The position numbers were made by a program, and so were the translations under genes. 64,000 nucleotides of DNA from positions 1,302,001-1,366,000 of the forward strand of contig WTXI01000002.1 in assembly GCA_022376515.1 (NCBI GenBank). Reading direction: 5' to 3'. The notes under the pieces were generated by a model. That model searched no databases. It was not told the origin of the DNA and saw only the letters and a list, made by a program, of their open reading frames with translations. Shown here piece after piece: positions 24,762 to 35,804 of this stretch. This DNA comes from Lactifluus volemus (lineage: Eukaryota > Basidiomycota > Agaricomycetes > Russulales > Russulaceae). Position 1 is the first letter of the stretch; every line of letters begins with the position of its first letter.

Positions 24762-27700
24762 ATGTCGACTTCAAGCACATCAAACGGTCCTCAATGGTAT
24801 TGCTCTTGCTCGAGATTTTGTGTGGTAGAAACGGTTGTATCTCGAACAACCTTCTACAATCACCGAGAATTCCGAGCGAACGATTATCGCGCTCAACATA
24901 GCGCTCGATTTTCTGCTTTATCCGGACGACGAACGCGACTGCCATCTGTGGAACGTCTAGTGGATGGTGTGCACTGTTTTTGTCACCGTGGACTCTGGTT
25001 AAAAATATATTTGAAGCGCCTCCTATACAAAAGAAGCCGAGGCGATCGGAAGATGGTGAAGGTTTGCAGGATTCTACACAAGCAACCTCAAGTATAGATC
25101 CACTAGGCGATCAGTCCGTACCAGGGGGTGCACGTGTTGGAGATATGGTATTATTAGATCGAAATAAATGTGATATGATCGTACTGATTGTACACTTGCG
25201 TAGGAGTTAGGAAGCACGTCGCAAAGGCCTGCTACTCCATCTGAAGTCGGATTTGATTGCGCACAGGATCACGATCAATGCTTTGATGAGGAGACGCCAT
25301 TTCATCCTACTATCCAAACTGGCGATGCGCACCCGGTGCCTCGATCTGCTGCTTTGGAGGGCGATCTTCCTCTTGGCCCAGATGCTATACCCGATGATGT
25401 ACCTGGGCAACTTGAGCCCGATTCAATCGTGCCCACTGTCGCTGCGCTTCGAGATGCCAGGAAGTTCATCGATGAGCTACGTGCAGCAACATTGGATCGA
25501 GATCCGCTCTCAGAGGGTGTTCGCCAGCGACTTCGTAATCCAGATACTTTCTTATTAGATCTGTCGGACAAGGACTTGCGGCTGTGTCTTAGGTTGTTCT
25601 TGGCCGTGACGAGTGGTTCCGAGGCCATTTACTCAGATACGATTGATGCGATCAAGGAGCACTCTCCGGGCGTAGCACTGCTTTCGCAGTGGCAGATCAA
25701 GAAACGCATTCAGGACTTAACATGCATTGAGCCGATGATGACCGATATGTGTCCCAGGTCGTGTGTCGCATTCACTGGCCCATTCCGCGACAACACCGCC
25801 TGCCCCATGTGTGGAGAAGCACGTTCTGAAAGTCAGACTTCGCGTCCACGAAAACAATTCCTTACGATACCCATCGGCCCACAGATCCAGGCGCAGTGGC
25901 GCAGCGTAGAGGGCGCACGTAACATGGGCCATCGTCGACGAGTGATGAAAGATCTTATCGATCCCCTGTCTCCGGAAATTTCTATCGATGAATACAACGA
26001 TGTTTATTGTGCACGCGAATTCTGCAATGCTGTCCTCAATGGGGACATCAAGCCAGACGACACAGTGCTCATGATGTCGGTCGACGGTGCACAGCTGTAC
26101 CAGCACAAGCAATCCGATTGTTGGATCTACATCTGGGTCTTGCTGGATCTCCCTCCTGAGCTGCGATACAAGAAGAGATACGTGCTTCCGGGGGGGTTTA
26201 TCCCCGGTCCCAATAAGCCCAAGAATCTCGACTCATTCTTGTTTCCTGGGTTGCACCACCTGGCTGCCCTTCAGCGCGATGGCCTCCGAATATGGGACGC
26301 TGAATTAGATCGGGTATTCACATCATTTCCGTACTTCTATCTGGGCATGGCGGATGGTCCCGGTCTTTCACAACTAAATGGACAAGTCGGGCATCATGGC
26401 GCACTTGGGTGCCGTCTTTACTGCGGTCTCAGGGGAAGGCACAAGGAAAACGGGCCACATTACTATCCAGCAATGCTAAAGCCGCTGGACTACGATGTCT
26501 CTGGCTGTGATCACGACGACATCGATGTGTATAAGCTGGAGGAACAGTCCCCTGCTTTGTACGATCAGGGCCTGCATAGATTACTGCTAAGTCGGAACGA
26601 CACACACTACAAACAGGAGCGCAGAGAGACGGGCATATGCAAGCCCAGCATCTTCAGTGGGCTCTCCCCTCGTCGTTCACTGGCTCCCCCCCGATGCTTC
26701 GCGATCGACATAATGCATCTGATATCTCTCAATCTTCCCGATCTATTGCTTGGTCTTTGGCGCGGCACTATTGATTGTGATAAGGACGATTCACGATCAG
26801 AGTGGCCATGGATGTGCCTCACCGGCGATGTCTGGCGGAAACACGGAAATGAAGTGGCGTTGTGTAGGGAATTTCTTCCCGATTCGTTTGATCGCCCCCC
26901 CCGCAATCCTGCTGAGAAGATCTCGAGCGGGTACAAGGCCTGGGAATTCTTGACGTACGTCTTTGGACTGGGGCCAGGGCTTCTCGTTGACGTGGTGCCT
27001 CGGGCGTTCTGGGAACACTTCTGTAAGCTCGTACAGGGTGTGCGGATCCTCCACCAGCGGCGCATCAAGAAAGAACAACTCATTATCGCGCATATGCTCC
27101 TTCTCGAATTTGTCGAGGAATTCGAGATAATGTACTACTGTAGACTACCATCAAGGCTACATTTTGTCCGCCAGAGTGTCCATGCAATGGCTCATCTCGC
27201 ACAAGAGACTGCGCGCATTGGACCTGGAGTGTATATCCAACAGTGGACACTTGAGCGCACGATCGGGAGTCTTGGTGAGGAAGTCAAGCAACCTTCCGAT
27301 CCTTTTGCCAACATTTCGAACCGTGGACTCAGACGCAGTCAAGTGAACGCTCTTAAGGCAAGTTATCCCGGGTTGGACGGCACTACAGGAAAATTGCCCG
27401 ATGGTGCAATCAGATTAGACGAAACAGATGACGGATACATTCTTCTCGGGGGGAAAGACAAGAAACCGGTTGTACTCAGTGGTGCAGAGGCCGATGCACT
27501 TCGCGATTTCATGATCTCGCAGACAGGTTCTCTCGCCAGTAACTGGGTGCCAAGGTATAGGCGATGGGCAAGACTTCGCCTACCAAACAAGCAGATCTCT
27601 CGATCCTTGTGGAAAGACCGAGAAAGGGTACCACGAGAGAATCAAACAGTACGACGTTCTCGAAATGTCAAGGTGACGTGCATCTCATTCAAGATAGTAC

Positions 27701-28061
27701 AGATCTCACTGATAATCGCATTTAGATCTTATCTGGTGAACTATCTCGGTTTGCAGAGGTACAGTTCTACTTTCAAAGCGGACACTTGCCGGGACCCGAG
27801 CGTACATATGCCCTCGTGTCTGTATGGTCCGAGCCAGACAAAAATATGCTCAGTATATCGCACGGTGCTTTGTACGCGTGCACGTATCAAGGGGCATCTG
27901 ATCTTCGCGTTGTCGAGGTCCATGCAATTACATCCGTGGTGGCTATGATACCTATGACGCCCAGTGAAGGGGATTGTTGCAGGCAGTTTTTTGTGGTCGA
28001 GAAACCGGGTTTGGATGTATTGGTTATGGGAGAGGGCAGTGAGGAGGCTATCGAAGAATAG
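24762..28061 (+). CDS. Tnp2-like transposase (CMC/CACTA-Plavaka type)
   Basis: Mobilises the surrounding element by cut-and-paste. Start MSTSSTSNGPQWYCSCSRFC followed by VSRTTFYNHR, the zinc-binding start common to this fungal family. After two introns a long exon (from about 25210) carries PRSCVAFTGPF, the zinc pair CPMCGEA, KQFLTIPIGPQ, then VLMMSVDGAQLYQ with SDCWIYIW (first catalytic Asp region), RYKKRYVLPGGFIPGPNKPK, and CFAIDIMHLISLNLPDLLLG (second Asp/His region). LLLEFVEEFEIMYYCRL is a candidate for the last acidic residue. The final exon (about 27726-28061) ends DLRVVEVHAITSVVAMIP and QFFVVEKPGLDVLVM. The frame is fully open over 2.6 kb, so it may still be active. Family assignment is from memory of motifs, not a search. 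Confidence 0.8.
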
Positions 28062-28248
28062 TAGCTACATTGTGCATAGTGTACTACATGTATCGCGACT
28101 TAGTACGAAATCCACAGATGCACACATCGCGTGCACGTGTGACTTGGTGGAATTCTGCGTAGAACACCTCTGAAATCACGCGGAAGTGCATATATTCACA
28201 TCAAAACACATATACACGCGCATATATTCACTCATTTCACTCGCACTG

Positions 28249-29190
28249 ATGCCGGCCACCAATCCTCCTTCTAAAAAGGTTCGCATTGACCAAGAAAGGA
28301 GTGTACATATATTCGACGCATGCACAGCCTCGTCAAATTTTATTGATGGCAGTAAGAAGCGAAAAGCAGCCTCGGAAATTATAGATATCTCAGAGACGCA
28401 ACCACAGTCACCGCCCAACCCAGAGAGTCCCGTTCGACGCCCGACTCCATTTCCACTGAGCCTCCCACATGCGCACACAGAGCCCATTTCACTACACAAA
28501 GAGAAGGCAATACAAACTGACCTTTCCAGGTCTCACCGACACTTGCCAGCCCGGAGCACACTTCCCACTCAGTGCGCGGGCCATTTCCCGAGCATTGGAT
28601 CTCCCACTCCGTGCGCCAACCATCCCACACTTCCCACTCAGTGCGCGGGCCATTTCCCGAGCATTGGATCTCCCACTCCGTGCGCCAACCATCCCACACT
28701 TCCCACTCAGTGCGCGGGCCATTTCCCTGGCCTTGTACATCCTCTGCTGTGCGCCAACCATGCCACACTTCCCACTCAGTGCGCGGGCCATTTCCCTGGC
28801 ATCGTACATCCTACGCTGTGCGTCGGTCATTTTCCGAATGCCACACTCCCCACTCAGTGCGCCTGTCATTTCCCGAGCATGGTACATCCTACGCTGTGCA
28901 CAAGACATTGTCCCGACACAGCACAACCCCCCCCCACCCTCAAATCAAGCGATCGCACACCTCTCCCGGCCACAATCGACCTGTCCAAGATTATTATACA
29001 GGGACAAAGCATTGAACAAATAGTGCAAGAGGCTCGAGAAGAGGGTGCGAGGGAGGCAATGGACAGGGTCGCCAAAAAAATGGATCTGATGTTCCCTTCA
29101 TCGGATCCTGATATAGGTTTGATTATTGCTAATCTACGATCCGCACATACTGACACCAGCGGACTTCAGATACTTTGTACCAGGACATAG
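28249..29190 (+). CDS. CxxH tandem-repeat protein of the transposon, unknown function
   Basis: About 313 residues, no family recognised. The N-terminus is basic with a likely nuclear signal (KKRKAASEII). The middle (about residues 104-220) is a tandem repeat whose unit holds two CxxH motifs (QCAGHFP...PCANHP), giving ten CxxH in all: CAGH, CANH, CAGH, CANH, CAGH, CANH, CAGH, CVGH, CACH, CTRH, spaced about 8-12 residues apart. The C-terminus has a probable amphipathic helix (IEQIVQEAREEGAREAMDRV). It reads as one uninterrupted frame of 942 bp, 187 bp after the transposase stop and in the same direction. Alternating Cys and His suggests metal binding, which is inference. Confidence 0.6.
   Translation: MPATNPPSKKVRIDQERSVHIFDACTASSNFIDGSKKRKAASEIIDISETQPQSPPNPESPVRRPTPFPLSLPHAHTEPISLHKEKAIQTDLSRSHRHLPARSTLPTQCAGHFPSIGSPTPCANHPTLPTQCAGHFPSIGSPTPCANHPTLPTQCAGHFPGLVHPLLCANHATLPTQCAGHFPGIVHPTLCVGHFPNATLPTQCACHFPSMVHPTLCTRHCPDTAQPPPTLKSSDRTPLPATIDLSKIIIQGQSIEQIVQEAREEGAREAMDRVAKKMDLMFPSSDPDIGLIIANLRSAHTDTSGLQILCTRT
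28558..28910 (+). repeat. 69-bp coding tandem repeat, five copies
   Basis: Copies begin (at CTTCCC or CTCCCC) at 28561, 28630, 28699, 28768 and 28846. The first two are essentially identical, the later ones diverge, and the last step is 78 bp. Each unit is itself two half-repeats around GTGCGC..CCAT. The frame is kept throughout. Confidence 0.9.
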
Positions 29191-29449
29191 GATATGAAAA
29201 GTAGTATACGTCGTCACGTCTTCCCCACTAAATTGCTTGCTGCGCCTTGTGTCTTTCTTTCCACTACGTACTTTATCAATGCGTCGATGTAATTACGTGC
29301 AATGTAATTAGAAATGAAATTAAATTAAATCGATCGCCTAGATAAGCCACCCCACGCACGCATCGTTCCAAATTAGTGATTGGAATCCATCTCGAGTGAA
29401 AAAACGCACACCCCACGTCTTTGCATCCCCACTACTTCTTACCCCTCCC

Positions 29450-31435
29450 ATGGTCGACCTCTACGGAACCCCTCGAATTAATTCTCTTGGCCACAGCCAC
29501 CCTCTCACTGAGCGTTCTTTGGGCTCATCGCTTTCTACTCCCCCACTGTGTAGTGATTCATCTATGCACACATCACGTCTAGATGATACGCAAGACTCAT
29601 TTTCCTTGGTAAGTGCGATGTATAACGCGCATACAATGACAATCACTATTATATGCATATAGGGTTCTCCATTCATGCAAAGAGCAGATGACGACTCGGA
29701 CGTACTTGCGTGCGCTACTCATGACGAACTTATGACATCAAGAAACCCCACATACATCCATATGTGTACGAGGCTTGAAGATAGCAATTCACGCGCAGAG
29801 AAAGCAGAGTAAGTGCTCTCTCATATGCGCATACAAACTCACACCGCTATATACACCAGAAAATTATATGAAGACCTCGTGGAGGCTTTGCGTGAAGGAG
29901 GGTTCGTGCGTTCCAACCAGAATGCGCAACCTCAGGGCAGTGCACCTCCAGAGGCGCCACTAAGGGCCCTACGACCGTCGATGGAAAGGAAGGACTACCC
30001 GAATATAACGTATTGGTATCAAGACGAATACCTCAAGGAGAAAAACCTGCGCGAAGGAAGCACCAGCCACCAACCAGGACCACGTGGAAAAGGACGTTCC
30101 AGTGAAGGTGAAAACGTTGCGATGTGGTTCATCGAGGATGAATCAGGAACCATGGTGGACGGATATGTGGCGCGTAGAATTCGCGATCATTCCCGCCTAC
30201 TCTGGTGCCTTCTCTATGAAGAATCTGAGGGGAACCCGGGATCCACATGGACGCGTGTGTCCATGAAATCACAATTACAGTTTTATCAGGATATGGAATC
30301 AAAATTCCCCGTTCTCCAGCTGTGCCACGACAGTTACAAATCTAGAGCGATTGGCACATCCGGGTACTCTCATTGGTACAAGACACACTCAGTCAAGAAT
30401 CCCATGAAACGCGAAGAAGTCTCGCACGGCCGACCACCGAAGCGACCAGCAGACGCTTCGCCAATTCCGGAGGCAAACAAGAGATCGAGAGGTAAGTCAT
30501 TCATCGATTGATTCACAATGTACATTTCATGACCAATGCGTTCGAGATGATACAAGTTCCCCCGAGAGTCCAATACCTCGTCCTCCTAGTGCGCTTCCCC
30601 ACCCCCTCCCGATTCAGAAACGTGCACCTCATACCTATGTAGCCCCACCTTTACCACCTCCACCTACTTCACCGCTCCCTGCCCCCGCAGTCGAGGTTCC
30701 TAGGCCTCGCCCACTCGTAAGTTCTTTCTCCTTGTGCACTGTTGCGGCGCTAACATGGTATTGGAAGTGCATTACCATCCGCCATCCGCTGTATGTGTCA
30801 TATATTTCCCAAACTGCCTAATTCACGCGGCCCTTCCAGCTCGTCCATCACTCGGCGCGATTCAGTGAACGGGACTCCCGTTGTGGCTCCAACGCTCTCG
30901 CAGACAGATGTTCATACTAACGACCCTGCGGCGGCTACAGTTACAGGGACAGAAGGTGCACCGTTTCTAACTATATGGAGACTTGCACTCACATAATACG
31001 CACCATCCCCAGACGCCTCCATCCCATCGTGCAGAACCGACAACGCCGGGTCAGCGACAATATCAGAGACGTCAAATGGCACAGGAGTGGCAGCAATACC
31101 ACAGACCGACAATGGCCAAAAGAAGGCAATCCGAATGTGCCCGAACAATTCGTTATCTGCGCGGTAAGTTTGCCTATCACTGGACCATCAGACTCATATT
31201 ATGTTTACGGTCACACACAGCAATTTATTTGCGATCGATTACATGAAGGAACACCCCCATACCACAAGGGAAGAATTCGCTATCGTATGGAACGATCTCG
31301 ACACGCAAACCGTTGAAGTGAGTGATACTATCCTTATCGCCCCTCTTGCACACGCGATACTAATGTGTATATGTATGACAGCGCTATAAACAAACAGAAC
31401 AAGAGGCGAAGAAGGCCAAATCGAATAAGAAATAA
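29450..31435 (+). CDS. Transposon accessory protein with HMG-like C-terminus, function unknown
   Basis: Multi-exon gene. Start MVDLYGTPRINSLGHSHP, then an acidic exon (ADDDSDVLACATHDELMTS), a large exon with KLYEDLVEALREGGFV, NITYWYQDEYLKEKN, VAMWFIEDESGTMVDGY, WTRVSMKSQLQFYQDMESKF and a basic nuclear-signal end (GRPPKRP, NKRSR). A Pro-rich exon follows, then QMAQEWQQYHRPTMAKRRQ, and NLFAIDYMKEHPHTTREEF..VWNDLD with a Lys-rich end. That last part resembles the second half of an HMG box (inference). Intron junctions GTAAGT/GTGAGT...AG are clear at most steps. The Pro-rich to Thr-rich junction (30740-31010) is less certain. It may be the element's DNA-binding partner protein. Confidence 0.6.
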
Positions 31436-31895
31436 CCCGAAGGTATGTACAACACGCTCTTCCTCCACCATCTGAGTCTGACGGGACACTCACAGCTCTC
31501 TCGCGTTTACATTTTCAAGTCACGGCATTGCGAAGAAACTGCTTTAGATCGAAATCGATTGGATTCAATTGGATTCGATCAAGGGGGTAAAAAAATCGAA
31601 CACAATAGATCTTAATCGATTATTATTGTATTGTAAATAGATAATCGATTAAATTCAATTCAATTCAAACTCGCGTAACGAGATTAATTCGATTCAATTC
31701 AATTTGATTCAAGCTCGCGTAACGAAATCAATGCGATATGATTCAATCCTGATCAAGGGAATTCGTTCCGATCTGATCTGGTATTCAATTAAATTCCGAA
31801 AACTTCAAATGTCTTCAATTTTCAATTGATTTAAATCGGCATATGTTCAGACCATTTAATTAAATTGAATCGTTCAAAATAATTCAATTTACTAC
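31436..31895. repeat. Right subterminal AT-rich region with 43-bp direct repeat
   Basis: Very rich in GATTCAATT, ATCGATT and AATTCAATT words. CAAACTCGCGTAACGA at 31667 recurs as CAAGCTCGCGTAACGA at 31710, a 43-bp step. This is the only DNA between the last transposon gene and PIK1, so it must also hold whatever promoter PIK1 now uses. Confidence 0.55.
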
Positions 31896-31932
31896 GAATT
31901 ACTTCATTCCATTTCTTCCTGGGCATCATGTC
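31896..31932 (-). repeat. Right terminal inverted repeat (candidate)
   Basis: Inverted partner of 24343-24377. It includes TTCCATTTCTTCCTGGGCATC and runs into the PIK1 start codon ATG at 31928-31930. Confidence 0.5.
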
Positions 31933-34900
31933 CCATGCTCTCCTCCTCCGCTTATTTCTCTCTCCTTCCTACTTCTCCGTCTACGTCGCCTTGCGATATC
32001 TCATGACATATTCCGACAACATAGGCATCACGTACTATCTCACCCGCAGACTGAAGGAATTCACCATTGAGGAACTAAGGGACGTATGGGGTTTCATATG
32101 GTGAACACAGATGTTCGTTACAAAACACCCTCGAATTTTAACGCCTCGTCTCAGCTATCTCCTTGTCTCCAGGCCATCTCGATCCCGCGCACTCGAGTGC
32201 TTTGTCATGGACACTTCCCGCAAGTCAACCCACATAGCCATCCTTGTGGGTAGTCCGATCGTTTTGATTCTTGTACGAGTTTTTTTTCACAAGCACAGAC
32301 ACTTTGGTTTATGCAAGCATCGCTGAGGGACTTCTCAACTACCAATTATAACCCTGAATCGTTCATAATGTGCCAACGAACTCTGCTCGTGTGCCACGAG
32401 CTCATATTCGGGGATATTCCTCCACCCATGCCTTCAGCATATCCTGGATATTCTTGGCCTTCCTTACCACAGTTTTTTCGGAAGAAGGTAAAGCCGCGTC
32501 CTCACCCGACATTAATTGGCATGAGTATGGTGCTTGCCGGTTCACCTGGTCTCCCTGCACTTTCCAAAGTCATGGGGGAGGTCGCCATAGAACAAGGGCG
32601 GATAGATCAGCAAGGTTCGGATGTAAAAAGCTTAGAACGGAATGAAGACGACTTGTATCAGGGGAAAGCCCTGCCATCATATGAACCGCCCGTCGAAGAG
32701 GACGAACCTTTGGAGGATGTGGAAGATGCGCAAGCCCCCGACCACTCGTCCACACCTCTTGAACGAGCGAAGGTTGAGAGCAGTGTCGCGGGGAGAAGGC
32801 ATCGTCACGAGAGAATGCGTGCAGTGCGCACTAGCCCCAGCCTCTCCCTTCGAAAGGAGGAACAACCACCCCGATTCTCAGATGATCCTCTCGGGCAACT
32901 AGATCATGTTACTCCAGCCGTAACCCAGTCTGTCCCATCACTTCACTCTATCGAGCAATCCCATCAAGGAAATATTTCGACCTTTTCGGATACTCTACTG
33001 AACAGGTATGACTTCGGGTTACAGATTCACCTTTTGCGGAGTCACTTTTGTCGGTCTGAGGTCTGCTTTAACTTTTTTTTTTGGCACCGATGTGAGATTG
33101 ACTCAAGCTATAGGTCCAATTCATACTGAATCTAGAGAGCATTTCCAACAGACTCATGGTAGTTCCAAAACCTGCGCGAGTAAGTGCTCTGCGTGCTGAG
33201 TTGACAGCCCTGAACCACCGACTACCTGCCGAGGTAGGCTATACAGCATTCAGTCCTGTTCTCTGCCTCACTGCCCCCAGGTTTGTATGCCAATATGGTG
33301 CTCCAGTGCTGATGAAGCCCCAACCCCTCAATCTGTTCCCTCACCTCATCACCGTATTGTTCGAATACCACCAGGAGAATGCGTTGTGTTAAACTCGGCA
33401 GAACGGGCGCCTTACCTTCTAGTGCTTGAAGTCCTTCATGGAGATTTGGATTTTGACCCAAACAACCGACACAATAAGTCAACCCTGCAGAAGATTCTAG
33501 CCAAAGAGAGCGAGAAGAAGGGGACGTCAAAGGATCTCATTCCCTTTTCATCTACCTCCTCCGTTAACCAGGACCAACCCCCTTTTCGAATAAACGTATC
33601 TGACGCAGTGCTCGGAAAGGACACTCTTGAAACGCAAAGCGAGTCATTCCCGCCTGTTTCTTCTGTGATAACCACGGAGCCCTCATCTTCGCTGCCGCCG
33701 GATCAAGAGGAGGAAGAAATCGACCTCATTGAACAGCTTTACGGAGATCAAGAGTCATTAAGGTCGAGGCCTCTTGATCTCTCAGACTCGATTGTTCTCC
33801 GGCCGGCACCCAAAAATAGGGATCTTGACTTGGCTACCTGGTCTCGTTCATCAACACAACCGACTACTCCCTCCCTCGAACAAGATGGTCCTGGGCTAAC
33901 TATGCTATCGTCCGATGACCAACGCTCCAACTCCCATGGGCATTCGATACCTCAGCCGATTGTGCAGTCTCGTTCGAACCAAAGCCAAGATCTTACCCTG
34001 GAGGACTATTCTGAACGAATGCGCACGGCCGCCGTGATGCTTTCTCAGCTGAACGCCAACCTTGTATGGGAGCAAGTCGGCCCTTCCCCAGGCACCCAAG
34101 AACGCCCTGCCGCGCCTGCAGGACCGTCGAAATGGCTGTCCGGTTCTTCATGGTTCACTCTCGTACCCCCTCAACCCCTTCAATCTCCAACCGCCCGCGA
34201 AGACGATTCCTTGAGTTCTTCAGCAGCCGGGTTTTCTCAAGAACAGCCCTCACACTCCCAACGCATGAAACTCCAACCATCAGAAGCTGCGGCCATTCGC
34301 GAACGCATTATGAACGAGATGTTAGCACTCGAAGAGGAGCGTATGCAGCGTATGCGAGAGAATCGCGACAGTCGTAGCGCATTGAGAGTAGGTGTTGCAA
34401 TGACGAATACAATGGAGGATGAGGGTATTATACGGCGCGAGCTGAACAAAGCCGACCCTTCAGCGATCGTATTCAGTGAGAGCTGGTCGGCGAAGAAAAG
34501 CCGAGTGCGGCAGGAATCGCCATATGGTCATCTAGGCATGATTCTTATCAATTTTGCCTCGTTCCGCCCACTGACTATTCTTGCAAGCCCATTGGGATTG
34601 CTTCTCAGTGATCGTAAAGACCGGTGGCGATCTTCGTCAAGAACAACTTGCGGTCCAGCTTATCCAAGAGTTTAAACGAATATGGAAAGAAGAAAATTCC
34701 CAGTGTTGGGCGCGACAGTACGCTATCTCGGCCCCGTCTGCAACTCCGCGGTGGATTTGACTGACCGACTGACTTCTTGAGCTTCTGTATCCTCATCACG
34801 GGGGGTTCTTCCGGTCTCGTTGAAACCATCACGGATGCCGTATCAATCCACTCAATCAAAAAGGCTGAATACGCACGACGATTGGCTGGAGGACGACTAG

Positions 34901-35645
34901 GGCACGTCTCTCTTATGGACCATTTCAAAAATGTGTGTTGCCACTCGGTATCCAGGGCTCCACTTACACTCTACGTTACCTCAGGCCTATGGAGATCCTT
35001 CTTCTGCAAAATTTGCCCGTGCCCAACGAAACTTTGCGAAATCGCTGGCTGGATATTCTGTTATCACATATCTCCTCCAGATCAAAGACCGCCATAACGG
35101 CAACATCCTATTGGATCGCGACGGCCATTTAATTCATATCGACTTTGGGTTTATGCTCTCAAACTCGCCTGGGAACATCGGGTTCGAGGCTGCTCCGTTT
35201 AAGCTGCCTTCAGAATACGTGGAGGTGTTGGGCGGCGCAGACGGCGAACCTTTGAGAGAATTCCGAAAACTATTTCACGAGGGATTCGAGGCCGCGCGAA
35301 AGCACTGTGATAGGATCGTTACCATGGTGGAACTCATGCAAAAGGGTACGACATGCATCTTCTTGGGCCTCAGGTAATACGATACTGACTATAGGTGCGA
35401 TGGAAGACTCGACTCTTCCGTGCTTCGCGGCTTCCGGAGACCAGACCGCTGCGCAACTACGGGAACGCTTCCAGCAAGGGCTCACACACCCACTTGTAGC
35501 GGAACACGTTGACAAGCTCATCGACACGTCCCTTGGTTCAACCTGGACGCGGTTGTACGATTCGGTGAGCTAACACTCACACCCCGTCTCATTTGAAGCT
35601 TATCATCTTTTGCAGTATCAGTACTACTCTCAGTCCATCCTATAA
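31928..35645 (+). CDS. PIK1: Phosphatidylinositol 4-kinase Pik1 (PI4K III beta type)
   Basis: Makes PI4P at the Golgi, needed for secretion. The N-terminus MSHALLLRLFLSPSYFSVYV and YSDNIGITYYLTRRLKEF is the lipid-kinase-unique helical region, followed by SRALECFVMDTSRKSTHIAI and LRDFSTTNYNPESF. The middle is long, acidic and disordered. Catalytic part: CFSVIVKTGGDLRQEQLAVQ (ATP-binding Lys), AVSIHSIKKAEYARRLAGGR, KDRHNGNILLDRDGHLIHID (catalytic loop) and FGFMLSNSPGNIGFE (activation loop), ending in YQYYSQSIL after a short last exon. One base seems missing near 34591 (PNWDCF expected). The start codon lies at the very edge of the transposon, so its 5' leader is transposon DNA. Confidence 0.93.
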
Positions 35646-35804
35646 CTTATCGTCATTTCGCTCAGTGGCTCATTGATCGCACAAGATTGTCCCTCAGGCC
35701 TCAGATATCCGACATGCTATTCATAGAGTACTGCCAAGTAATCGCCTCATGCATCAAACTAATAATAAATACGATGCAGCAAGAAGTAGGCTACGCGAAA
35801 CAAA

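Larger units (their letters stand above)
24343..31932 (+). mobile_element. Candidate 7.6-kb DNA transposon (Tnp2/CMC-like) with three genes
   Basis: A block lying between two divergent housekeeping genes, OST3 and PIK1. Its edges are an imperfect inverted repeat: left CATCATGCCCAG...AGAAGTGGAACGAA, right (read inward on the minus strand) CATGATGCCCAGG-AAGAAATGGAATGAA, about 20 of 25 positions equal. Inside each edge is an AT-rich zone full of ATTCAATT-like words. Three genes run in one direction: transposase, CxxH-repeat protein and a protein with an HMG-like end. I could not see a clear target-site duplication, so the exact boundaries are tentative. Confidence 0.6.

Noticed and set aside
29170..29450. 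Joining the CxxH-repeat gene to the downstream accessory gene as one protein
   Set aside because: The separating stretch is AT-rich, holds a stop in frame, and offers no convincing donor/acceptor pair; two genes fit better.
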